From the NCBI GenBank assembly GCA_028565715.1, contig JAOXYC010241567.1:1-10365 (forward strand): a stretch of DNA of 10,365 nt, read 5' to 3'. The notes below the pieces were generated by a model that was not told where the DNA came from, made no database searches, and worked only from the letters and a program-made list of their open reading frames with translations. The translations under genes were made by a program, and so were the position numbers. Below, one piece after another: positions 1 to 6,761 of this stretch (position 1 is its first letter; every line of letters begins with the position of its first letter). The stretch is from Phoronis pallida. Lineage: Eukaryota > Phoronida > Phoronidae.

Positions 1-189
1 TTATCTTGTCAAACCGACACTCAATGTTCAAGTTCATCATGTTGAACTAAGTCTTTTTTAAATTGTGTTATCGATCATGTTTCAGTTTCGAGTTTTATTA
101 TCTCTCGATTACTTTTGCTTGTACTTCATTTATTGCCTCGTTTTTAAGATAAAAAGATATTGAGATGATATAATGACAATATGAATTAC

Positions 190-318
190 CGCCTTTTTCT
201 TCTCCCTGTGTTGAAGCGTTGGCCAGTCAGGGATGATATCAGCTAACGAAGCTTTCCTTGACCCCTGATCTTTAGAGTCTCGACGTCCTTTATCTTGACT
301 TGTCTTTCTTTTAGCTTC
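190..318 (-). CDS. Exon G: basic linker with three R-[RK]-x-S sites and IIPDWPTL motif
   Basis: This 129-nt exon (43 codons) is phase 0 at both ends, with acceptor AATATTACAG and donor GCG|GTAATT. The product is very basic. R4-K5-T6-S7, R12-R13-D14-S15 and R21-K22-A23-S24 each match the PKA consensus R-[RK]-x-S. The last is followed by LADIIPDWPTLQHREKKKA. A Ser-Leu-x-Asp-[IV]-Ile-Pro-Asp-Trp-Pro stretch in front of the next Ig domain is, from memory and unchecked, characteristic of twitchin/projectin linkers. Phosphorylation of such a linker in molluscan twitchin controls release of catch. The following exon lies left of the window and probably opens another Ig domain; that is inference. Confidence 0.85.
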
Positions 319-504
319 CTGTAATATTAATTCAATTTATAAATCACTTGCAGAACAATTGTGCAAACATTGTCTGAGAAAGGAGTATTTGAAAGACCTT
401 CACTTACATGTCTCTTTGACGAGTTAGTGGGGTCATAAAATGTACAAGGACATTTTTGTAAAATCATACTTTCAATCCAAAAAAAAACATTACGTAGAAG
501 GAAA

Positions 505-592
505 TGAAGATTAAAAGATACCTTTGGAACATGTTTGTGGCAGAAGAATTTGTTTGTCGGACAGTATTTCAAAAGGTATCGTTTAATCTTCA
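505..592. repeat. Short hairpin / inverted repeat, 25-nt arms
   Basis: The arms at 505-529 and 568-592 are inverted copies with two mismatches and a 38-nt spacer. On RNA from either strand this would fold as a compact stem-loop. It lies in the intron about 190 nt upstream (in transcription) of exon G. It could be a small MITE remnant or an intronic hairpin; no coding signal. Confidence 0.8.
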
Positions 593-1049
593 ATATCAGC
601 ACAAAATAGAAGACGTTCAAGAACAAACGGCGGGCAATTTCCTCATTATGCTTTTAACCCGAAGAAGGACAAGTTCCGAAAGCTAGTGACATTTTAATAT
701 CTTTATAACCGGTACAAGGTGTTTTAACAGTTTTATCATTAGAAGGATTGATACCTCAATACTTCTCATCAATTCTTACACTTTGTAAAGACATTTAAAC
801 ACATCATAAAAATATGTAGTACAAATATTTGCATGTGTGTAAGTGCAGTGAAAGGAAAATAAAATAAAAATTTAAAAAAAAATAAATCAATAAAACGTGT
901 GACATTGTAATGAAAACAAATAAATGAGTGAATGTGAAATTTCAAAATTTGTGATGAAAATTAAGCAAATTCAAAGTACTAATTGTATGTGAATAAAATG
1001 CATTCACTTTAAATATAATCCTCCCAAAAGGTCTGTTGCATACTAAAGT

Positions 1050-1147
1050 TAATAAAATCTGTATAAACAACAACTGACGAGGATGGTGGTACCCGTCGAA
1101 ACATGTCGCGTCTAAAAACAGTTGTTGTTTATATACAGATTTTATTA
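1050..1147. repeat. Inverted repeat enclosing a hammerhead-like core
   Basis: The arms at 1050-1076 and 1119-1147 are inverted copies; the right arm has a two-base insertion. The enclosed segment contains CTGACGA (1074-1080) and CGAAAC (1097-1102), spaced like the two conserved boxes of a hammerhead ribozyme, on the plus strand. Such motifs occur in Penelope-like elements and retrozymes. The predicted stem II is imperfect, so activity is doubtful. Confidence 0.75.
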
Positions 1148-1498
1148 GCATTCACTTTAGATTTAAGGATTCTTGTTGAACTTAGTTCTCATCACAAAAT
1201 ATTAATAAAAATCACACAATTTCAAAGCCAATTAAGAGAACCATTTAATGATAACAAAATTAATATTGAAGAAGAACCACGCCCATGCAAAAACACCAAG
1301 TCTTACCGTTAACCATCAATCACAGGAGGTTAAGATCCATTAGGTAAACAAAAATACTAATAAAATCTTATGGTAAGTATCTACGTACACATCACTCTTG
1401 ATGTTACAATAAAGTTATGTGATTATTGATTAAATCAAAATTAATTACAAATTAAGTTTTAAGGATAGATAACACGTCTGATCTTGAGGGATCCCCTG

Positions 1499-1859
1499 TT
1501 AAAGATACTGTCTCCTCGTTGGTGAGGATCTGGGGTCAAAATTCAAATCAACTAGAAATTGTGCGTACAAGTCCTTCGATGAATATAATTTACCTGCATC
1601 TTAGAAAACAAATTCAAAAAAAATCGGTAAAAGGGTAAATTTGAGCTTTTTATCCTAAAAAAGTGTAAATTTCGAAAACCTTGTTGTCCGATAAGGTTTT
1701 TTTGGATACAAAGATCTCAAATTTACCCCTTTACCGATTTTTTTGAATTTTTTGACTATGATGCAGGTTCATTATATTCTTCAAAGGACCCATACACAAA
1801 CTTTCTAGTTGATTTGAATTTTGACCCCCAGATCTTCACCGAGGAGACAGTATCTTTAA
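1499..1859. repeat. Long fold-back element (arms of about 160 nt)
   Basis: The left arm (1499 to about 1663) and right arm (about 1695-1859) are near-complementary almost to the centre, leaving a loop of about 30 nt. Matching blocks run from TTAAAGATACTGTCTCCTCG at the outer end through TCAAAATTCAAATCAACTAGAAA to AAATCGGTAAA and GGGTAAATTTGAG inside. There is no open frame of note. It is a non-autonomous fold-back or MITE-type DNA element, oriented neutrally within the intron. Confidence 0.88.
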
Positions 1860-2030
1860 GGTTTCATAAAGAAAAAAACAAGTTCTACAGTGAGCCCTTT
1901 TTAGGAAATAAATGTTTGTGATTCAGATTTAAAATGAACAACCAAATCTAGGCCAGTTATTGCCACAAATTTTTCAAATTCCTCACATTTTTGTTATGCT
2001 CTGCAGAATGCTTTTCCAAAATATTCCTCA

Positions 2031-2319
2031 ATGGCAAACATCCGAATTAGCTTCACTCTAGCGAAAGGAGACGCGAATGCGCGTTCGCTTTCGAAAAGTG
2101 TGGACAAATAGTGGCGCCCTCTAGATTGTGTCATTGAAAGGAAAGGGAAGTTTTTCGGCGTTTTATTTGGCATCGAATTCTGTGAAATCCACGGGCCTCA
2201 ATGAAAGCCAACTACCACTGTGGTGCCAATGGGTGTATATGCCAACACCGGGAAGTTTAAGAACTCGGCAAAGTGATCGTGCATTCGCTAGAGTGAAGCT
2301 AATTCGTATGTTTGCTATT
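2031..2319. repeat. MITE-like element with about 35-nt terminal inverted repeats
   Basis: The ends at 2031-2065 and 2284-2319 are inverted copies, sharing GAATTAGCTTCACTCTAGCGAA exactly apart from small differences further out. The 289-bp interior is more GC-rich than the surrounding intron. A 66-codon plus-strand frame inside it has no recognisable content. Clear target-site duplications were not seen. Confidence 0.82.
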
Positions 2320-2906
2320 AGGTTATAACTTTGAAACTTCCTAAGTCTGAAACATACTCAACACATTGCCCAGAATGTTTTCATATTCTGTGAAATAAGG
2401 GGAATAGGGAGTATTGATGAAGGCTCTAAGGTTATCTATCCTCAATGAATTAAAGATTTAAGTTTCTAATGACAACAAAACGAATTAATCAATGATTAAA
2501 TTTTTTAGTCAGAATTATTAAAAACAATTAGTCTATATGATTAACTTCTTTTCTAATTTAGTTTGTGATTAAGATTTAAGTCAAACAAAAATCTTTAATA
2601 GATAAGTAAGTAAAATAATTTAAATTAGAACTACAAAACTATGGTTAATGTTGGAGAAAAGTAGTTAAATTATGTTTGTATTTCAGTTACACTCAGTTAA
2701 GTATTAAAAATAGAAAAATAAATAATAGTATTAAAAACTGAGTTTTACTTGAAATAATTATATAAAACATTTGAGTACTCTGCACTGTTTGAAGTAATTG
2801 CATGATATACATTGTCAACCACATTTGAATAGGTGTGATGCATAAGACCTATAAGGTCATGTTTCAAGTTCCTATGACAACGACAGTATAAAAGAAATAC
2901 CTTATT

Positions 2907-3053
2907 AAAGCTGCAGGATTGTTCTTAAACACAAAACTTGACTTTTACTGATGTTTTATTTTCTAAATACCAATGTGACATCCTAACCAATTTTTTTAAG
3001 CGGACTCTGAGGTCAAAGGGCATTTTCTTGTTAAAGAGCAATCCTGCAACTTA
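2907..3053. repeat. Inverted-repeat element, about 22-nt ends
   Basis: The ends near 2907-2927 and 3031-3053 share GCAGGATTG in inverted orientation within a roughly 22-nt match (two or three differences). The element is about 147 bp and lacks a coding frame. Likely a small MITE. Confidence 0.68.
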
Positions 3054-3212
3054 AACTTACAATCATAGCCTAGTCATGAGGTTATTTCCTCTCAGTGCTC
3101 GCAATGACTATTGAGTGTTCAAGTATTTATTCACTTATTCAAGACCTACTATTCACCAGAATATCTTATCATTGCTATAAATACTTTTCTAACTACTTGG
3201 AAGAGTGCTTAC

Positions 3213-3316
3213 CGGACCTTCCGAGTCAGAATCACCGTCGACTCTGCGAAGACTCAGTAAAGTTTGTTCGATAATTGAAGTACGACGACTTCCAGATGGG
3301 GTACGTTCAGGGGTGC
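3213..3316 (-). CDS. Exon F2: alternative exon with RRTS phosphorylation-type site
   Basis: This 104-nt exon is phase 1 at its start and phase 0 at its end, with acceptor TAAGAATCTGTAG and a strong donor CCG|GTAAGC. Its only open frame (the other two have stops) gives 35 residues: a split Gly, then TPERTPSGSRRTSIIEQ, TLLSLRRVDGD and SDSEGP. R11-R12-T13-S14 fits the basophilic (PKA-type) consensus R-R-x-S; the TP motifs at positions 2 and 6 and the acidic SDSE tail are other possible phosphosites. It joins exon E in frame (phase 1) and exon G in frame (phase 0), exactly as F1 does, so it substitutes for F1 rather than adding to it. A weaker alternative donor, GAAG|GTCCGG, would leave phase 1 and would not fit exon G. 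Confidence 0.72.
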
Positions 3317-3378
3317 CTACAGATTCTTAACAGGAGAAACGGTACAATGTGTTATAGGTTAGCACAATCATTTGCTGA

Positions 3379-3563
3379 GGAGGAAATGAAATCTTCATAA
3401 TGATTCTGCGGCATTAAAAGGGGCTAGCAGACACTTTCAAATGCTCATTCAAGGTGTGTGATTCATAATGCCATTATCATCTAGCAAATCAATGCTGTGA
3501 GATGTTCAGCATGTGATCTGGTTTACTTTGTCAAAGAGGGGAACTACAGGTTTCATTTCCTCC
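3379..3563. repeat. Inverted repeat with GGAGGAAATGAAA ends
   Basis: A 13-nt exact inverted match (3379-3391 and 3551-3563) encloses about 160 bp. It lies in the intron between the alternative exons F1 and F2, about 60 nt upstream of the F2 acceptor. The short arms make it a weaker element call. Confidence 0.55.
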
Positions 3564-3583
3564 ATAATAAATTAGTTGAAAGA

Positions 3584-3780
3584 GTGGTTCCCATGACAAC
3601 AAACAACATTTATGGGGGAAAGTGGGCAAACACAAGTCACTTGTTACTGAAATACTGAATTTAGTCAACTCATTGTTTCAGGGTTATTTATCAATCACGT
3701 GTGCCATAAAATGTGTCCAAATGTAATTCAACACCTGTTGAGATGAAAATCATCAGTTAGTGAGTTGTCATGGGAACTAC
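3584..3780. repeat. Inverted repeat with 17-nt ends
   Basis: GTGGTTCCCATGACAAC at 3584-3600 is inverted at 3764-3780 with one mismatch, giving a 197-bp unit. It is the middle of three successive inverted repeats between exons F1 and F2. No open frame. Confidence 0.68.
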
Positions 3781-3831
3781 TGTTGGCATGGTAACAATGG
3801 CAGCAAACCACTCGTGGAGGAGCAAGGCAGA

Positions 3832-4030
3832 CACAAGTGAAATGATACAGAGGCTCTTCATTCTGTCAAGTTACTCGCATCACAAGGACATTTTAAATAA
3901 CATTTGTTAAACACAAATCCATGGTTTCTATGTAATAGATATCTTGGTCATTGAAACATAAAGAGTTGAATCAGAAACTGTGTCACGTCTGCCGAGTAAC
4001 TTGACTGATATCGCCCTCTGTAGTCTTGTG
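3832..4030. repeat. Inverted-repeat element adjoining the donor of exon F1
   Basis: The arms at 3832-3877 and 3993-4030 are inverted with gaps; CACAAG, TACAGAGG and GTCAAGTTACTCG are the matching blocks. The right end lies 19 nt from the last base of exon F1, inside the intron, so a stem formed in the transcript would sit close to its 5' splice site. Confidence 0.72.
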
Positions 4031-4048
4031 CAATAAACACCACATTAC

Positions 4049-4080
4049 CTCCTCGGCCTTAGCCTTCTCTTCTTTCTCGA
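4049..4080 (-). CDS. Exon F1: alternative micro-exon, charged spacer (VEKEEKAKAEE)
   Basis: This 32-nt micro-exon is phase 1 at its start and phase 0 at its end, with acceptor TTTGTTTTAG and donor GAG|GTAATG. It encodes 11 residues that are almost all Glu, Lys and Ala, likely a short charged helix between DWGNLKP and the basic phosphorylatable exon G. It is joined in frame to exon E (phase 1) and to exon G (phase 0). It cannot be followed by exon F2 in frame, because F2 needs a phase-1 partner. It therefore looks like one of a pair of mutually exclusive exons. An inverted-repeat element ends 19 nt downstream of its donor. It is very short, so transcript evidence would be needed for certainty. 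Confidence 0.68.
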
Positions 4081-4309
4081 CTAAAACAAATCATCAATAG
4101 TCAATGTTCAACAAATGTATAAAACATTCAAATGAAAAATGAGAAATGGTAAATTAAAATATTTTTAAATATTAAAATACTCTGTGATATTCCAGTTCAT
4201 GCATAAATAAAACCAGAGGCTGAAAAATGAGTATTTAGATGAAAGATGAACAATGAGGAAAAAAATGTGTTTATGAAACTTTGCACTACTTTGTGTGGCG
4301 TATGAATAC

Positions 4310-4368
4310 CTGGCTTGAGGTTACCCCAGTCCACGTCCTCGTCATCTGCCTTGTTTTTATCATAATCC
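4310..4368 (-). CDS. Exon E: Asp-rich linker ending in DWGNLKP
   Basis: This 59-nt exon is phase 2 at its start and phase 1 at its end. The acceptor is TTTGATTGCAG and the donor is CCAG|GTATTC. It encodes DYDKNKADDEDVDWGNLKP, an acidic stretch closed by a Trp-Gly-Asn-Leu turn. With exon D it forms a charged module: basic and amphipathic (DFRNLLKHK), then strongly acidic. It follows the DFRxxL motif by eight residues and may be part of the same filament-binding segment; that is inference. The last base G begins a split codon that is completed either by TC (Val, exon F1) or by GC (Gly, exon F2). Confidence 0.82.
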
Positions 4369-4409
4369 CTGCAATCAAAGAATACACATCATCACACAAC
4401 TACCCAACT

Positions 4410-4468
4410 ATTATGAACTATTATGACATCCCACGTCATTTATATTACATCCTACATCATTTATATTA
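4410..4468. repeat. Two small tandem duplications
   Basis: AACTATTATG is repeated twice around 4407-4426, followed by a 21-bp unit ending CATTTATATTAC repeated twice (about 4427-4468, two differences). They lie 40-100 nt upstream of the exon E acceptor. Confidence 0.6.
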
Positions 4469-4540
4469 CATTTTAATGCTGGGATTAATTTTCAAAGAAT
4501 TTCTTAGTTTTTCAGTCTTGATTAATGTTATGTAATAAAA

Positions 4541-4684
4541 TGATTCTCAAATTCATGGGAAGTAATACAACCTTTTATTGGATTCCATTTTGAAAAGTCA
4601 TAGAACTCGCCAAAGGCTCGTTCTATGATTTTTCAAAATCTCATATTTACAGGTTGTATTACATCCCATTCATTGTAAGAATCA
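4541..4684. repeat. Fold-back element, near-complete hairpin
   Basis: The outer arms (4541-4573 and 4650-4684) share GTAATACAACCT and its inverse; the inner arms (about 4587-4606 and 4620-4639) share ATTTTGAAAAGTCATAGAAC with two differences. Only a short loop near 4607-4619 is unpaired. It is a 144-bp MITE-type hairpin in the intron between exons D and E. Confidence 0.85.
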
Positions 4685-4818
4685 CTTTTTATCAAGAAGT
4701 GAACAGGTCTTGGAAATATTCTAGTTTTCTTAAAATTAATTCAATAAATAAAATGTGTTTTTGTTGATGAATATGTTGAATGTAAACTGCATGAATTATA
4801 TTTAATTCATTTAAAGTA

Positions 4819-5094
4819 GTACATCGCTACTTACAAATGTGAAATTATCATTTATTGAATGAGGCCAATTGCATAGGAATTGTTGTTACAAATTGGACTA
4901 TGTGACTTGATGAAATATCTTGAGGGTGAGGAGATAACTGAGATCAACTGTAACCTTTAACTTTGTGTTTTCGATAACAAATGAAGGTAGTAACACAAAT
5001 TGGCAATGAAGAATGATCAAACTGTGTAAAAGAAACGGATGAAAATGTCGTATTTCAATAATTGATAATTCTACATCCGTAAGTAGCGATGTAC
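4819..5094. repeat. MITE-like element with about 41-nt terminal inverted repeats
   Basis: The ends at 4819-4860 and about 5053-5094 are inverted copies beginning GTACATCGCTACTTAC and including GAATTATC/GAAATTATC and ATTGAA. The element is 276 bp and its interior has no coding frame. It ends about 30 nt from the donor of exon D. Confidence 0.88.
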
Positions 5095-5125
5095 GCGTTT
5101 AATTAGAAAATCTAATAAATCTTAC

Positions 5126-5171
5126 TTATGTTTCAGTAGGTTCCTGAAGTCCAACGCTGCATCCTTAGGAT
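5126..5171 (-). CDS. Exon D: DFRxxL thin-filament-binding motif
   Basis: This is a 46-nt micro-exon, phase 1 at its start and phase 2 at its end. The acceptor is TGGTTTCTAG and the donor is AA|GTAAGA. It encodes D(split)-PKDAALDFRNLLKH-K(split). The DFRNLL hexamer fits DFRxxL, the actin/thin-filament-binding motif described in smooth muscle myosin light chain kinase and also noted in molluscan twitchin. Its position straight after an Ig domain fits the twitchin arrangement as I recall it. The two-base remainder AA joins the G that begins exon E to make a Lys codon, and this is the only frame open on both sides. The exon is too short to be found by length; phase, splice sites and the motif are the support. 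Confidence 0.83.
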
Positions 5172-5338
5172 CTAGAAACCATCAAGATAATGTCAAGATC
5201 AGCTTTCAAAATAACACTCTCCAGACCAGTTACGAATTTTTCTGTCTTTTCAATATTTATCTTTTTAATTAATGTGCTATTTCATCCAACTACTTTGAAA
5301 AAAATCCATAAGTAGTCAGGAACAATACATCATTTTTC

Positions 5339-5432
5339 TATCAAAGGTAGTTACCTTGTCAGAGTCCAGTTTTGTTGAGCATGAACCGGGAGCATGAAGA
5401 GCTGGACTCTGACCAGGTAACTACCTTTGATA
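5339..5432. repeat. Near-perfect hairpin, 31-nt arms
   Basis: The arms 5339-5369 and 5402-5432 pair over 31 nt with a single mismatch; the loop is 32 nt. The outer sequence is TATCAAAGGTAGTTACC and the inner sequence AGAGTCCAG. It lies in the intron between exons C and D. It could be a small MITE; the precursor-microRNA-like size is noted under findings. Confidence 0.88.
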
Positions 5433-5689
5433 TTCAACTTCACAGAGTCGGATATGAACATTCATGCGACTATCATTTTTCTATCTTTACAATTTGAATC
5501 ATTGTGAGTTTTAAAAACATTAATGCCGTTTTATTCAATTGTAACTTAGACATTTCTAAGAAAAAGAAGTTTATCAGAATAACCATATAATGTTAAAATG
5601 CTGATGATGATAAAATATAATGATGACCGGTACATTATACTTATTTACAGGTCCATCCATTTTTATATATTTTTATACTGATTTCATAC

Positions 5690-5961
5690 TCTGTTACAAC
5701 TAAAACTAAATCCTTCACGAGCCTCGTGATAAGGCTGGATGCTATCCCGATTTCCATGGCGTGAGCGGATGAGAGTGGGGGCACTCCCCCTGGACAGGAC
5801 GCATGTCTGTCGCAGGTTAGTTTCCCAGTCGTAGCTGGTACTCATTCCCAGCTGAATGGACTGGAACATTGCCAGTAAAGTGTCTTGCTCAAAGACATAA
5901 CAAACCCACAACCTTATATATATGATTGAAAGTCTGAAGCTCTACCAACTAGGCTAACTGC
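5690..5961 (-). mobile_element. tRNA-derived SINE
   Basis: On the minus strand the element starts GCAGTTAGCCTAGTTGGTAG, with a perfect RNA polymerase III A box (TAGCCTAGTTGG, 5956-5945). A degenerate B box follows about 40 nt later (GGTTTGTTATG, 5906-5896). The tRNA-unrelated body begins near 5893 with TTTGAGCAAGACACTTTACT and continues through a GC-rich stretch (CCAGGGGGAGTGCCCCC). A body of this type is, from memory, common to SINEs of many marine invertebrates. The 75-codon frame through it is a shadow. The 3' end is indistinct; the low similarity of the B box suggests an old, inactive copy. Confidence 0.8.
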
Positions 5962-6049
5962 TAAAACTAGTATGTCCTATATCAGGAGATGGGGTTAATG
6001 ACAACGATCTTTCTGAACACAAAAAAAATTTTACATCAAAATAGTCAAC

Positions 6050-6292
6050 CTTTGACAAATACTGAGAACTTTGCTTGATCTGTGATAGTTCCTGTCTTTC
6101 CCTCCAGGGCGATACCATACTTCCCCTCATCAGGATAACGAGACTTGGTGATGCAACATGTCACTTTCTTTGCGGCTTCATTGACATTAATCTTGCATCG
6201 TCCTTCGTTCTTCAGTTCTCGTTTACCCTTGAAGATCCTGACTTTAGGCATGTAATCTCCCACAATACCAAAGTCAAACTCGATGTCACCCC
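6050..6292 (-). CDS. Exon C: I-set immunoglobulin domain lacking the canonical Cys/Trp core
   Basis: This 243-nt exon (81 codons) is phase 1 at both ends, with acceptor TATTGCAG and donor AAAG|GTTGAC; the open frame stops just after the donor. With the end of exon B it makes a complete Ig domain of about 95 residues: B strand GDIEFDFGIVGD, C strand PKVRIFKGKREL, E strand KKVTCCITKSRY, the F-strand motif DEGKYGIAL (D-x-G-x-Y) and a closing G strand AKFSVFVK. The D-x-G-x-Y tyrosine-corner motif and strand spacing are typical of I-set domains in titin, twitchin, MyBP-C and MLCK. The usual B-strand Cys, C-strand Trp and F-strand Cys appear as Phe, Ile and Ile, as is common in cytoplasmic muscle Ig domains that do not need a disulfide. 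The two adjacent Cys lie in the E strand. A signal peptide or membrane segment is absent, so the location is intracellular. Confidence 0.92.
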
Positions 6293-6611
6293 CTGCAATA
6301 TTCAAAGATATGCAATGAATCTTCAGAATATTATGAATCAGATATTTTATTGTAAAGCCTCGTTAAAATACTTCATCAGATTCAAGTTTTTGTCAAATAA
6401 CCCACCTCATATTAACACACAAGCAAAACAACCTATAATTATTGTATAAATTATTCTTTTTTGTCATTGTTTGTAATATTGTGAGGGAAAAGGTTGAAGG
6501 CTGCTAAACAATTTTTTTTTTCTATGCAAACAAGTGAATTAAATGTGAAAAAATGTATTTACATATTAATTAAAATCAAAAATACAAAATTGAACCCAAT
6601 TTAAGACGTAC

Positions 6612-6761
6612 CTTCAGCAACAACCAAAGTGTCTGGTTTGGCTGTCAGTTGTGGTCCACCAACCTCTGGCTCTGCTTCTTTCTTGGCTGGTTCTTTTGGT
6701 TCTTTAGGTTTCCTCTTGGGACCCTCAGTTTCATAAATGGACTCATCCACTACTGGTTTGT
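6612..6761 (-). CDS. Exon B: Lys/Glu/Pro-rich (PEVK-like) linker and first strand of Ig domain
   Basis: This 150-nt exon (50 codons) is phase 1 at both ends, with acceptor TTCTTGTAG and a strong donor GAAG|GTACGT. It encodes an acidic start (KPVVDESIYETEG), then a repetitive basic/proline stretch (KRKPKEPKEPAKKEAEPE), then GGPQLTAKPDTLVVAEG. The middle resembles the PEVK-type or Pro/Ala/Lys spacers of titin-family muscle proteins, which act as extensible or charged tethers. The tail (LTAKPDTLVVAEG) is the usual A strand that opens an I-set Ig domain: a hydrophobic-x-Pro pattern followed by a Glu-Gly turn. The Ig domain continues directly in exon C, where the split Gly codon is completed. The intron that separates them is 319 nt. 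Confidence 0.85.

Larger units (their letters stand above)
319..3212 (-). other. Intron between F1/F2 and exon G, rich in inverted repeats
   Basis: This is a long intron (about 2.9 kb from F2, 3.7 kb from F1). It starts GTAAGC at 3212 and ends TTACAG at 319. I searched its minus strand for further exons of compatible phase and found none with both splice sites and a protein-like frame. It holds five inverted-repeat elements, listed separately. The remainder (593-1049, 1148-1498, 2320-2906) is AT-rich sequence in which I see nothing else. Confidence 0.6.

Noticed and set aside
327-626. 99-codon minus-strand frame
   Set aside because: It covers the 505-592 hairpin and AT-rich intron, has a Phe/Tyr/Asn-rich composition typical of AT-rich noise, and is separated from exon G by the splice acceptor at 319-320.
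1267-1360. Strong-looking minus-strand donor ACG|GTAAGA near 1309
   Set aside because: No acceptor with an open frame in any phase precedes it.
3684-3738. Possible minus-strand exon after the acceptor TTTTCATCTCAACAG
   Set aside because: A 36-nt frame could end at CAC|GTGATT, but the donor is weak and the peptide (VLNYIWTHFMAH) is unlike the charged linkers around it. Its phase (0 to 0) would also not rescue use of F1 with F2.
5684-5911. 75-codon minus-strand frame
   Set aside because: It lies inside the SINE body.
5934-5961. tRNA gene
   Set aside because: The A box is perfect but the B box is degenerate and no acceptor stem or cloverleaf closes; the head belongs to a SINE.
6075-6449. 124-codon plus-strand open frame
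   Set aside because: It is antisense to the well-supported Ig exon C and runs into intron. Its protein has no recognisable pattern.
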